The notes under the pieces: model-generated
What the model saw: the letters and a program-made list of their open reading frames with translations, nothing else
Database searches by the model: none
What the model was told of the DNA's origin: nothing
From: an uncultured Blautia sp.
GTDB lineage: Bacteria; Bacillota; Clostridia; Lachnospirales; Lachnospiraceae
Assembly: GCA_934378195.1 (NCBI GenBank)
Contig: CAKRPO010000008.1
Coordinates: forward strand, 1-64,000
Reading direction: 5' to 3'
DNA length: 64,000 bases
Program-made: the position numbers and the translations under genes
Shown here: positions 42,067-51,719 of the stretch, piece after piece
Numbering within the stretch: position 1 is the first letter of the stretch
How the letters are laid out: each line of letters starts with the position of its first letter

Positions 42067-43407
42067 ATGGAACAAAAGAATCAGATCACAGAAGGGATGA
42101 TCTGGAAGCAGCTTTTGATTTTCTTTTTTCCAATTGTAATTGGAACATTTTTTCAGCAGGTATATAATACGGCCGACAGTATCGTTGTCGGTCGTTTTGT
42201 AGGTAAAGAAGCTCTGGCAGCTGTCGGCGGCTCAGTAAACCAGATCGTGAATCTGGTCGTAGAGGTTTTTGTTGGTCTGACATCTGGTGCATCCGTGATC
42301 GTAGCACAGTTCTATGGCGCAAAAGATAAAAAGAATTTAAATAAAACATTACATACTTCCTATGCATTCGGTATCGTAACCGGATTTATAGTGGCTGTGA
42401 TCGGACTTCTTGCCACAAATACCGTTCTTGAAATTATGAAGACTCCGCAGGAACTGATGGCTGATTCCAGACTTTATCTTCATATTTATTTTTGCGGAAT
42501 GATCTTTAATATTATATATAACATGGGAGCATCAATTCTTCGTGCTGTGGGAGATTCCAGGAGACCTTTGTATGTTCTGATGGTTACGTGTGGTCTGAAT
42601 ATTGTCCTTGATATTCTGCTTGTAGTATTTTTTCAGCTGGGAGTTATGGGTGTAGCGATTGCTACTGTAAGCTGTCAGGGAATCAGTTCTTTTCTGGTTA
42701 CGGCAATGTTGATGAAAGAACATCCTTTATTCCAGTTAAAGATCAGAGAGATACGCTTTTACAAAGTTTCTCTTAATGCAGTTCTTCGAATTGGTATTCC
42801 GGCGGCATTGGAAGCAACTATGTATACGATTGCAAACCTGATTATTCAGGTATTTGTAAACGAACTTGGGACTGACACCGTTGCGGCCTGGGGAACCTTT
42901 GCAAAGATTGATGCTGTCTATTGGATGGTCGTAAATGCTTTTGGTATTTCAATTACAACATTTGTCGGACAGAACTATGGCGCAGGTAAAGTAAAGAGAA
43001 TGAGAAAAAGTGTAGGCGTCTGTCTGACAATGGCATATGTTGGTGCAATCCTTGTGAGTGCAACGCTTTATATCCTGGCAGAACCGTTGTACAGACTTTT
43101 TACAACGGATGCAAATGTTGTAAAGATTGGTGCAGATATGATGCATTTCCTGCTTCCGTCATACTTTATGTATGTCGTGATCGGAATACTATCCGGAGCT
43201 TTGAGAGGCGCAGGAAGAGTATTAGTGCCGATGATTCTGACATGCGGCGGTGTCTGCCTGATTCGAATCGTCTGGATGTTTGGTGTATTCCCATTGCATT
43301 CAAATATTGAGACGATCATGCTGAGTTATCCGGTATCGTGGGGAATCACAGCAGTTTTATTTATTATATATTATTTCAAAAAATTTCCGAAAGCTATTCA
43401 GAATTAA
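42067..43407 (+). CDS. MATE-family multidrug/Na+ antiporter
   Basis: A 446-residue protein with about twelve hydrophobic segments in two homologous halves. MIWKQLLIFFFPIVIGTFFQQVYNTADS is split by the family's typical FFQQ...NTADSI pattern, and VGQNYGAGKVKRM begins the second half. MATE proteins export cationic drugs or metabolites using Na+ or H+. The ATG at 42067 follows GGAGG; the in-frame ATG 90 bases upstream overlaps non-coding DNA. It is followed 45 bp later by an ABC-F gene. Confidence 0.9.
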   Translation: MEQKNQITEGMIWKQLLIFFFPIVIGTFFQQVYNTADSIVVGRFVGKEALAAVGGSVNQIVNLVVEVFVGLTSGASVIVAQFYGAKDKKNLNKTLHTSYAFGIVTGFIVAVIGLLATNTVLEIMKTPQELMADSRLYLHIYFCGMIFNIIYNMGASILRAVGDSRRPLYVLMVTCGLNIVLDILLVVFFQLGVMGVAIATVSCQGISSFLVTAMLMKEHPLFQLKIREIRFYKVSLNAVLRIGIPAALEATMYTIANLIIQVFVNELGTDTVAAWGTFAKIDAVYWMVVNAFGISITTFVGQNYGAGKVKRMRKSVGVCLTMAYVGAILVSATLYILAEPLYRLFTTDANVVKIGADMMHFLLPSYFMYVVIGILSGALRGAGRVLVPMILTCGGVCLIRIVWMFGVFPLHSNIETIMLSYPVSWGITAVLFIIYYFKKFPKAIQN

Positions 43408-43452
43408 TATTTAAGATGGCGGTAAACAGATTTTACAGTAAGGAGTATATAG

Positions 43453-45297
43453 ATGAACGTATTAAATCTGGAACATATCAGTAAGACTTATGGTGAAAAG
43501 GTAATTTTTGATGATGTCTCCTGTGGCATTCATCAGGGAGATAAAATTGGTATCATTGGTATCAATGGAACAGGAAAAACTACTTTTTTACGGATACTGG
43601 CAGGACTCGAGGAAGCCGATGAAGGACAGGTCGTAACACAGAATGGCCTTCGTATTACCTATCTTCCGCAGCACCCGGAATTTCCGGAAGGAGCCACTAT
43701 TCTTTCTTATGTAACACAGGGTCAGAACGAACAGAGCTGGAATCCCGAGACAGAAGCACATATGGTGCTTAACAGACTTGGAATTGAAAATCACGAAGAA
43801 GCAATTGCACATCTTTCTGGTGGTCAGAAAAAACGTGTGGCACTTGCTGCGGTACTTGTCAATCCAACCGATGTGCTGATCCTGGACGAACCGACAAACC
43901 ATCTGGATAATGAGATGGCTTCCTGGCTCGAAGATTATCTGAACCGTTTTAAAGGTGTTGTGATTATGGTAACACACGACCGTTACTTCCTGGATCGTGT
44001 CACGAATAAGATTCTGGAGATCAGCCATGGCAAGATTTATACCTATGAAGCTAAATATTCAGATTTCCTTGAGATGAAGGCGCAGCGCGAAGAGATGGAA
44101 ATGGCATCGGAGCGCAAGAAACAGAGTATTCTACGTATGGAGATTGAATGGGCAAAAAGAGGCTGCCGTGCAAGAAGCACCAAACAGCGAGCTCGTCTGG
44201 ACCGACTGGAAGCTATGAAGAATTCCGCAGCTCCTGTACGTGATAAAAATGTAGAAATTGATTCTGTAGAAACCCGCATGGGAAAGAAAACAATTGAATT
44301 GCACCATATTTCCAAACATTTTGGTGATCGGGTATGTATCCGTGACTTCGATTATATTGTCCTGAAGAATCAGCGTCTGGGAATCATTGGCCCGAATGGC
44401 TGCGGTAAATCTACATTACTCAAGATCATTGCCGGAATCCTGGAGCCGGACAGCGGTAGTGTGGAAATTGGAGATACCATTAAGATTGGGTATTTTGCTC
44501 AGGAAATTGAAGACATGAACTCCAGTCAGAGAGTGATCGACTATATTAAAGATGTAGCAGAGTTTATCCCGACCAAAGAAGGACTGATCAGTGCTTCTAA
44601 GCTCTTGGAGCAGTTCCTGTTTGATTCATCCATGCAGTATGCACCGATTGAGAAATTATCCGGTGGCGAGAAGAAACGTCTGTACCTTCTGAAGGTACTT
44701 GCAGCTGCGCCGAATGTTCTTCTTCTGGATGAGATTACCAATGATATTGATATCCCAACCCTGACGATCCTGGAAGACTATCTGGATTCTTTTGCAGGGA
44801 TCGTGATCGCGGTATCTCATGACCGCTATTTTCTGGATAATCTGGCTGATCGTATCTTTGAATTTGACAGAGAAGGAAATCTGACACAGTATGAAGGCGG
44901 CTATACGGATTATCTTGAAGCAAAAAGACGCAAGGAAGGTACTGCAGCAGAAGAAATTGTATCTGTAAAGAATTTTTCAACTGGCAAAGGGACAACTGAA
45001 GAATCTCAGGAAGAAAAGGCTTCTGTTAAAACCTGGAAACAGAATCGACCTTCAAAACTGAAATTCAGTTATAAAGAACAGCGGGAATATGAAACAATTG
45101 ATGATGATATTGCTGCATTAGAAAGTAAGATTGAAAAACTGGATGCTGATATTATGGCAAATGCTACAAATTCCGGAAAATTAAATGAACTGACACAGGA
45201 AAAAGAAATTGCTGAAGTACAATTGGAAGAGAAAATGAACCGCTGGGTCTATCTGAATGATCTTGCAGAGCAGATTGAAGCCCAGAATAATCATTAG
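43453..45297 (+). CDS. ABC-F family ATPase (Uup/YdiF-like)
   Basis: A 614-residue soluble protein with two ABC domains: Walker A GINGTGKTT near 36-44 and GPNGCGKST near 314-322, signatures LSGGQKKR and LSGGEKKR, and no membrane segments. The linker between domains is charged (about 205-260). A C-terminal coiled-coil tail (about 535-614) resembles Uup. ABC-F proteins act on the ribosome as translation factors or confer antibiotic protection. Position beside a MATE exporter hints at drug defence, but the Uup-like tail argues for a housekeeping role. Confidence 0.88.
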   Translation: MNVLNLEHISKTYGEKVIFDDVSCGIHQGDKIGIIGINGTGKTTFLRILAGLEEADEGQVVTQNGLRITYLPQHPEFPEGATILSYVTQGQNEQSWNPETEAHMVLNRLGIENHEEAIAHLSGGQKKRVALAAVLVNPTDVLILDEPTNHLDNEMASWLEDYLNRFKGVVIMVTHDRYFLDRVTNKILEISHGKIYTYEAKYSDFLEMKAQREEMEMASERKKQSILRMEIEWAKRGCRARSTKQRARLDRLEAMKNSAAPVRDKNVEIDSVETRMGKKTIELHHISKHFGDRVCIRDFDYIVLKNQRLGIIGPNGCGKSTLLKIIAGILEPDSGSVEIGDTIKIGYFAQEIEDMNSSQRVIDYIKDVAEFIPTKEGLISASKLLEQFLFDSSMQYAPIEKLSGGEKKRLYLLKVLAAAPNVLLLDEITNDIDIPTLTILEDYLDSFAGIVIAVSHDRYFLDNLADRIFEFDREGNLTQYEGGYTDYLEAKRRKEGTAAEEIVSVKNFSTGKGTTEESQEEKASVKTWKQNRPSKLKFSYKEQREYETIDDDIAALESKIEKLDADIMANATNSGKLNELTQEKEIAEVQLEEKMNRWVYLNDLAEQIEAQNNH

Positions 45298-45314
45298 ATG
45301 ACGGGCGAACATAC

Positions 45315-45343
45315 TTGATTTTCTGATAATTCTTTAGTATGAT
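45315..45343 (+). promoter_or_regulatory. Promoter of plsX-rnc-smc-ftsY
   Basis: TTGATT at 45315-45320, a 17-bp spacer, and TATGAT at 45338-45343. Confidence 0.6.
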
Positions 45344-45402
45344 AAAGTTTGAAGTTTTTTGATAAAAATCTGAATTTAAAATAGATATACAGGAGGAATA
45401 AT

Positions 45403-46437
45403 ATGGCAGAATTGGTAAAAGTTGTTGTAGATGCCATGGGTGGAGATCTTGCACCGGTGGAACCTGTAAGAGCAGCGGTAGATGCAGTAAAAGAAAGGGA
45501 AGACATTCTGGTCATTCTTACTGGTCAGGAAGAAGTGATTCATTCAGAATTAAAAAAATATCAGGATTATCCGACAGACAGGATTCAGGTGGTAAATGCA
45601 ACAGAAGTGATCGAAACTGCAGAACCTCCTGTTTTTGCGATTCGTAAGAAAAAGGATTCTTCCATCGTTGTTGGACTTAAGATGGTAAAAGAACAGAAGG
45701 CAGATGCTTTTGTTTCGTCCGGAAGTACCGGAGCAGTCCTTGTCGGAGGACAGGTCCTTGTCGGCAGAAGCAAAGGTGTGGAACGTCCGCCTCTTGCTCC
45801 GCTGATTCCAACAGCAAAGGGAGTTTCTCTTCTGATCGACTGCGGAGCAAATGTAGATGCCAGACCATCACACCTGGTACAGTTTGCAAAAATGGGATCT
45901 ATCTATATGGAACATGTAGTTGGTATCAAGAATCCGCGTGTTGCTATTGTAAATAACGGAGCTGAAGAAGAAAAAGGAAACGCACTGGTCAAAGAAACAT
46001 TTCCACTGCTTAAAGAAGTAGAAGGTATCAATTTCATCGGAAGTATTGAAGCAAGAGATATCCCGGCGGGTTATGCAGATGTCATTGTCTGCGAAGCCTT
46101 TGTCGGAAATGTTATTCTTAAACTTTATGAAGGTGTCAGTTCCGAACTGATTCATAAGATTAAAGATGGTATGATGAGTACTTTAAAGAGCAAAATAGGT
46201 GCTCTTCTTGTTAAACCGGCATTGAAACAGACACTTAAGAGCTTTGATGCTACAGAATACGGCGGTGCACCGCTTCTGGGCCTGAAAGGACTGGTCGTTA
46301 AAACACATGGAAGTGCCAAAGCAGTTGAGATCAAACATGCGATTTTCCAGTGTGTACAGTTTAAACAGCAGAAGATCAACGAAAAAATAGCAGAACGTAT
46401 CCAGCCAGTGCAGTTTCCTGTGCAGGGTAAGGAATAA
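45403..46437 (+). CDS. plsX: Phosphate acyltransferase PlsX
   Basis: A 344-residue enzyme that makes acyl phosphate from acyl-ACP for phospholipid synthesis. The N-terminus VVVDAMGGDLAP, the SSGSTGAVLVGG segment and the C-terminal GAPLLGLKGLVVKTHGSA are diagnostic. ACAGGAGG precedes the ATG. The acpP gene, often found directly downstream, is missing here: rnc follows 20 bases later. Confidence 0.95.
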   Translation: MAELVKVVVDAMGGDLAPVEPVRAAVDAVKEREDILVILTGQEEVIHSELKKYQDYPTDRIQVVNATEVIETAEPPVFAIRKKKDSSIVVGLKMVKEQKADAFVSSGSTGAVLVGGQVLVGRSKGVERPPLAPLIPTAKGVSLLIDCGANVDARPSHLVQFAKMGSIYMEHVVGIKNPRVAIVNNGAEEEKGNALVKETFPLLKEVEGINFIGSIEARDIPAGYADVIVCEAFVGNVILKLYEGVSSELIHKIKDGMMSTLKSKIGALLVKPALKQTLKSFDATEYGGAPLLGLKGLVVKTHGSAKAVEIKHAIFQCVQFKQQKINEKIAERIQPVQFPVQGKE

Positions 46438-46457
46438 CAGAAAAGAAGGCAGATATC

Positions 46458-47129
46458 ATGGAACAATTAGAACAGATTATCGGATATACATTTCAAAACA
46501 AAAAACTGTTAAAACAGGCGTTGACACACAGCTCCTATGCTAATGAGAAGAAACTGGGCAAATTAGGATGTAATGAACGTCTGGAATTTCTCGGCGATGC
46601 AGTCCTTGAACTGATCAGTAGTGATTTCCTTTATGCCAGATTTCCACAGATTCCGGAAGGAGAACTTACCAAGAAGCGTGCCAGTCTGGTATGCGAACCA
46701 AGTCTTGCATACTGCGCAAGACAGTTCGGACTTCCGCAGTATCTTCTTCTTGGAAAAGGAGAGAACATGACTGGCGGACGCAATCGAGATTCAATCGTTT
46801 CTGACGCAACAGAAGCACTTCTTGGAGCAATTTATCTGGATGGCGGTTTTGAACATGCCAAAGATTTTGTCCTTAGATTTATCTTAAATGATATTGAACG
46901 AAAACAGCTTTTTTATGACAGTAAGACAATCCTGCAGGAAATGGTACAGGAAAAAGGTATCCAGCCGGTTGAATATATTCTGACCGGAGAGAGCGGCCCA
47001 GATCATGACAAACAGTTTACAGTAAGTGTACAGGTCAATGGTCAGATTGTCGGAAGTGGCAGCGGACACACTAAAAAGGCGGCAGAGCAGGCAGCTGCAT
47101 ATCAGGCAATTCAGGAAAAGAAATTCTGA
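46458..47129 (+). CDS. rnc: Ribonuclease III
   Basis: A 223-residue double-strand-specific endoribonuclease. The catalytic signature NERLEFLGDAVLEL (about 36-49) and the second acidic site DATEALLGAIYLDGG are intact; the C-terminal dsRNA-binding domain (from about 155, VEYILTGESGPDH to HTKKAAEQAAAYQA) is present. It processes rRNA and structured leaders. Operon: plsX-rnc-smc-ftsY. Confidence 0.95.
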   Translation: MEQLEQIIGYTFQNKKLLKQALTHSSYANEKKLGKLGCNERLEFLGDAVLELISSDFLYARFPQIPEGELTKKRASLVCEPSLAYCARQFGLPQYLLLGKGENMTGGRNRDSIVSDATEALLGAIYLDGGFEHAKDFVLRFILNDIERKQLFYDSKTILQEMVQEKGIQPVEYILTGESGPDHDKQFTVSVQVNGQIVGSGSGHTKKAAEQAAAYQAIQEKKF

Positions 47130-47174
47130 TTTTATGCGTGATACATCAGGAAAAGAAAAACTGGCAGGTGAACT

Positions 47175-50100
47175 ATGTATTTAAAGAATATTGAAGTATA
47201 TGGCTTCAAGTCCTTTGCACAGAAAATCAATTTTGAATTTCATAATGGAATTACCGGTATCGTCGGGCCAAATGGAAGTGGAAAAAGCAACGTAGGTGAT
47301 GCAGTTCGCTGGGTACTTGGTGAACAGAGTGCCAAGCAGCTGCGTGGTGGCAATATGCAGGACGTTATTTTTTCAGGAACTGAAAACAGAAAACCCTTGA
47401 GTTTTGCTTCGGTGTCCATCACACTGGACAACAGCGATCACAAACTTCCGGTTGATTATAACGAAGTAACTGTCACACGACGACTGTATCGCTCGGGTGA
47501 GAGTGAATATATGATCAATGGCAGTGGATGCCGCCTGAAAGATATCCAGGAAATGTTTTATGATACCGGTATCGGTAAAGAAGGCTATTCTATTATCGGA
47601 CAGGGACAGATTGACAAGATCTTAAGTGGTAAACCAGAAGAAAGACGTGAGCTTTTTGATGAGGCGGCTGGAATCGTCAAATTTAAGCGTAGAAAAGCTA
47701 CTACATTGAAAAAACTTGAAGAAGAGCGCCAGAATCTGGTTCGTGTAACAGATATTTTAAGCGAGTTGACAAAACAGCTTGGCCCATTAGAGCGCCAGTC
47801 CGAGACCGCACGTATTTATCTGTCAAAAAGGGAAGAACTGAAAGAACTCGATGTAAATCTTTTTCTTCTGGAAAATCAGCGAAATGGGGAACTTCTGAAA
47901 GAACTGGAAGAAAAAATCGACCGGGCACAAAACGAGTTGAATGAAACGCAGGAAGCCTATAATCAGACGAAAGTCGAGTATGACCGTCTGGAACAGGAAC
48001 TGGAAGAATTGAGTGCCAAACTGGATACACTGAAAGAAGAACAGCAGCAGAATGCACTTCTGAAACAGCAGTATGAAGGACAGGTGCAGGTTCTGGAAGA
48101 GCAGATTTCATCTGGAAGGCAGAACAGTGAACATTATCAGAATCGACTGACTGCTTTGAAAGAAGATCTGGAACGCAGAACCCAGGAGAAGGACAAATTA
48201 TCCGAAGATAAACTGGAATTGCAGGATCGCCTGAAAGAAATTCGCAGCAAACTTACAAAGGAAACAGAATCTCTGGAAAATATCGTCTCCAATGTAGAAG
48301 AATGTACACAGGCAGTTGAGGACGGCAAAAATGAGATCATTGAGATTCTTAACAGCCGGGCAACAACAAAAGGTAAAGTGCAGCGTTTTGATGCCATGCT
48401 GGAACAGTTGAATATCCGCAAGGCAGAAATCAGTCAGAGAATCCTTCGCCTCAAAAGTGAAGAAGAAGTATTGGAAAGGGAACGTTCTAATGCACAGAAA
48501 CAGTATGATGCGGTAACGGCATTGATCAGTTCCACAAATGAAGAATGTATTCGCCTGGATGGTGAAGTCCAGAAATTGCAGGATGAACTTAAAAAACAGA
48601 ATTCCCAGATGGAAATTGGACAGACCACTTATCATCGAGAGGCATCCCGTCTGGAATCTCTGAAAAATATTACCGAACGCTACGATGGTTACGGGAACAG
48701 CATTCGCCGTGTCATGGAACAAAAAAGCCGGGAACCCGGTATCAAAGGTGTTGTAGCTGATATCATCCATGTACAGAAGGATTACGAAGTTGCCATCGAA
48801 ACAGCACTGGGTGGAAGCATACAGAATATCGTTACAGATAACGAACAGACAGCCAAACGTATGATCGGTTTCCTGAAGAAGAATCGATTTGGACGTGCTA
48901 CATTTCTTCCTCTTTCCAACATCAGTGGAAGGGGTGGGCTGAATCAAAGAGATGTGCTGAATGAGCCCGGTGTTGTAGGAACTGCTAATACGCTTGTGAA
49001 GGCTGATAAAGAATACAGTGAACTGGTCATGTATCTCCTTGGACGCGTGCTTGTCGTTGATAACATTGACCATGCAATCGCAATTGGTAAGAAATATCGC
49101 CACAGTCTTCGCATGGTTACGATCGAAGGTGAATCTTTAAGTCCTGGCGGCTCTATGACAGGTGGTGCCTTCAAGAACAACAGTAATCTTCTGGGAAGAC
49201 GTCGTGAGATTGAAGAACTTGAAAGAAGTGTTGGAATTCTCAAAAAAGAACTTGAAGAGACACAGAAATCTATCGGAGAAAATCGAAGCAAACGAAATGT
49301 ACTTCGTGATACGATTGCTGATTTTCAGCAGAAACTTCGCCAGCAGTATGTAGAACAAAACACTGCCAAAATGAATCTTTCTCAGTTAAAAGAAAAGGAA
49401 AATGAGATTCAGAACAGCTATCGTCAGATTGAGCGCGAGCAGGATGAACTGCGGCATCAGGCTGGTGAAATCCGACAGGATCACAGCAATATTGCCAGAG
49501 AATTGGAAGATTCTCAGAAAGATGAAAAAGAACTAGAGACATTTATTGAGACGAAGCAGAAAGAACTGGAAGAATGGAAGGCTGAAGAGACAGAGAAGAC
49601 ACATGAACTGGAACAGATTCGACTGGAAGAATCTTCTCTGGAGCAGCAGAATCACTTCCTGCAGGAAAACTTGAGCCGTTTGAATTCCGAAATTGATGCT
49701 TTTCAGGCAGAATCTCAGGAGATCACAGAAAATCTCGTTCAGAGCAGCGAAGAAATACATAAAAAAGAAGATGGCATCGTAGAACTCAGGAAGGCCGTGC
49801 AGGAATGTCTTTCAAAAGAAGAACAGTTCAACAGTAAGCGGACCCAGTGGCAGGAAGAAAAAGAAAAGCGTACCAGCAGTCACAAGGCTTTCTTCGAAAA
49901 ACGTGATCATCTGTCTGAAAAGACCAACTTGCTCGACAAAGAATGTTTCCGTTTGCGCAGTCAGGCAGAAAAAATCGAAGAGCAAAGAGAATCTCAGATT
50001 TCATATATGTGGGAAGAATACGAGATCACGCCGAATAATGCATTACAATATCGAAAAGAGGAACTGAATGACCGACAGGCAATCAAAGCCGATGTTAACC

Positions 50101-50735
50101 GTATCAAAGATGAGATTCGGAAACTTGGTTCTGTTAATGTAAATGCAATTGAAGATTATAAAGAACTTCTGGAACGGCATACCTTCCTTTCAGGACAATA
50201 TAACGATATTGTCAAAGCAGAAGAAACGCTTGAGGGGATTATCCTCGAACTGGATGAAGGAATGCGCAGACAGTTTACAGAAAAATTCCGTGATATTCAG
50301 AGAGAATTTGACAAGGCCTTTAAGGAATTGTTTGGTGGAGGCAAAGGAACTCTTGAGCTTGCAGAGGAGGAAGATATCCTCGAGGCGGGTATCCGGATCA
50401 TTTCCCAGCCACCAGGTAAGAAACTGCAGAACATGATGCAGCTCTCAGGTGGTGAGAAGGCGCTGACTGCGATTGCACTTCTTTTTGCGATCCAGAACCT
50501 GAAACCATCACCATTCTGTCTGCTGGATGAGATCGAGGCAGCACTGGATGATTCGAATGTCGGACGTTTTGCGTCATATTTACAGAAGTTGACGAAAAAT
50601 ACACAGTTTATTATAATAACGCATAGACGTGGCACAATGAATGCCGCGGACCGCTTATACGGTATTACCATGCAGGAGAAGGGTGTTTCCACTCTTGTAT
50701 CTGTTGATCTGGTAGAAAACCAATTAAGCAAATAA
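47175..50735 (+). CDS. smc: Chromosome segregation protein SMC
   Basis: A 1186-residue SMC ATPase that, with ScpAB, compacts and separates chromosomes. The N-terminal head has Walker A GPNGSGKSN (31-39) and Q-loop region GTENRKPLSF. Two long coiled coils (about 170-500 and 680-1010) surround a hinge near 510-660 (GVVADIIHV to MTGGAFKN). The C-terminal head has signature LSGGEKALTAIALLFA and Walker B LLDEIEAALDD. Length is normal. The coiled coils are unusually rich in Glu, Gln and Lys, as is common. Confidence 0.96.
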   Translation: MYLKNIEVYGFKSFAQKINFEFHNGITGIVGPNGSGKSNVGDAVRWVLGEQSAKQLRGGNMQDVIFSGTENRKPLSFASVSITLDNSDHKLPVDYNEVTVTRRLYRSGESEYMINGSGCRLKDIQEMFYDTGIGKEGYSIIGQGQIDKILSGKPEERRELFDEAAGIVKFKRRKATTLKKLEEERQNLVRVTDILSELTKQLGPLERQSETARIYLSKREELKELDVNLFLLENQRNGELLKELEEKIDRAQNELNETQEAYNQTKVEYDRLEQELEELSAKLDTLKEEQQQNALLKQQYEGQVQVLEEQISSGRQNSEHYQNRLTALKEDLERRTQEKDKLSEDKLELQDRLKEIRSKLTKETESLENIVSNVEECTQAVEDGKNEIIEILNSRATTKGKVQRFDAMLEQLNIRKAEISQRILRLKSEEEVLERERSNAQKQYDAVTALISSTNEECIRLDGEVQKLQDELKKQNSQMEIGQTTYHREASRLESLKNITERYDGYGNSIRRVMEQKSREPGIKGVVADIIHVQKDYEVAIETALGGSIQNIVTDNEQTAKRMIGFLKKNRFGRATFLPLSNISGRGGLNQRDVLNEPGVVGTANTLVKADKEYSELVMYLLGRVLVVDNIDHAIAIGKKYRHSLRMVTIEGESLSPGGSMTGGAFKNNSNLLGRRREIEELERSVGILKKELEETQKSIGENRSKRNVLRDTIADFQQKLRQQYVEQNTAKMNLSQLKEKENEIQNSYRQIEREQDELRHQAGEIRQDHSNIARELEDSQKDEKELETFIETKQKELEEWKAEETEKTHELEQIRLEESSLEQQNHFLQENLSRLNSEIDAFQAESQEITENLVQSSEEIHKKEDGIVELRKAVQECLSKEEQFNSKRTQWQEEKEKRTSSHKAFFEKRDHLSEKTNLLDKECFRLRSQAEKIEEQRESQISYMWEEYEITPNNALQYRKEELNDRQAIKADVNRIKDEIRKLGSVNVNAIEDYKELLERHTFLSGQYNDIVKAEETLEGIILELDEGMRRQFTEKFRDIQREFDKAFKELFGGGKGTLELAEEEDILEAGIRIISQPPGKKLQNMMQLSGGEKALTAIALLFAIQNLKPSPFCLLDEIEAALDDSNVGRFASYLQKLTKNTQFIIITHRRGTMNAADRLYGITMQEKGVSTLVSVDLVENQLSK

Positions 50736-50750
50736 CGAGGAGGACAGAGT

Positions 50751-51704
50751 ATGTCAGAAGAAAAGAAAGGCTTTTTTAAACGCTTAGTCAGTGGTTTGAC
50801 TAAGACAAGAGATAATATCGTGGCCGGATTTGATTCCATTTTCAGTGGCTACTCCAGTATTGATGAAGATTTTTATGAAGAACTGGAAGAGATTCTGATC
50901 ATGGGTGATATTGGCATCAATGCAACATCTGCGATCATTGAACACTTGAAAGAGCAGGTATCTGCAAATCATATCAAGAATCCTATAGAATGTAAACAAC
51001 TGCTGATCAACAGTATCAAGGAACAGATGCGTGTAGACAGCACGGAATATGAATTTGAAAACCGCAAGTCTGTCATTCTTGTGATCGGAGTAAACGGAGT
51101 CGGTAAGACAACTTCTGTTGGTAAACTTGCAGGTAAACTGAAAGACCAGGGAAAGAAGGTTATTCTTGCAGCAGCCGATACTTTCCGCGCAGCAGCAGGA
51201 GAGCAGCTTACAGAGTGGGCCAACCGCGCAGGAGTTGATTTGATCGGAGGACAGGCAGGAGCTGATCCTGCATCAATCGTTTATGATGCTGTTGCGGCAG
51301 CAAAGGCACGAAATGCAGATGTTTTGATCTGCGATACTGCAGGACGTCTCCATAACAAAAAAAATCTTATGGAAGAACTCCGTAAGATTTATCGTATTCT
51401 CGAAAGAGAATATCCGGAAGCATATCTGGAGACTCTGGTCGTTCTGGATGGAACAACCGGACAGAATGCACTGGCACAGGCTAAGCAGTTCGCTGAAGTC
51501 GCAAATGTAAACGGTATTATTCTTACCAAACTGGATGGTACCGCAAAAGGTGGAATTGCCGTTGCAATCCAGTCAGAACTGGATATTCCGGTAAAATATA
51601 TCGGTGTCGGTGAGACCATCGACGACTTACAGAAATTTGATGCCGATGCCTTTGTAAACGCACTGTTTGACATCGATGACAAAGACTTACACACTGAAAA
51701 ATAA
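50751..51704 (+). CDS. ftsY: Signal recognition particle receptor FtsY
   Basis: A 317-residue SRP GTPase. Short N-terminal region without the long acidic domain of E. coli FtsY, then the NG domain: G1 GVNGVGKTTS (about 110-119), DTFRAAAGEQL, DTAGRLHNK and TKLDGTAKGG. It partners with Ffh (encoded at 55987) to target membrane proteins. It starts 15 bases after smc with GAGGAGG upstream. Confidence 0.95.
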   Translation: MSEEKKGFFKRLVSGLTKTRDNIVAGFDSIFSGYSSIDEDFYEELEEILIMGDIGINATSAIIEHLKEQVSANHIKNPIECKQLLINSIKEQMRVDSTEYEFENRKSVILVIGVNGVGKTTSVGKLAGKLKDQGKKVILAAADTFRAAAGEQLTEWANRAGVDLIGGQAGADPASIVYDAVAAAKARNADVLICDTAGRLHNKKNLMEELRKIYRILEREYPEAYLETLVVLDGTTGQNALAQAKQFAEVANVNGIILTKLDGTAKGGIAVAIQSELDIPVKYIGVGETIDDLQKFDADAFVNALFDIDDKDLHTEK

Positions 51705-51719
51705 ACAGGAGGACACAGC

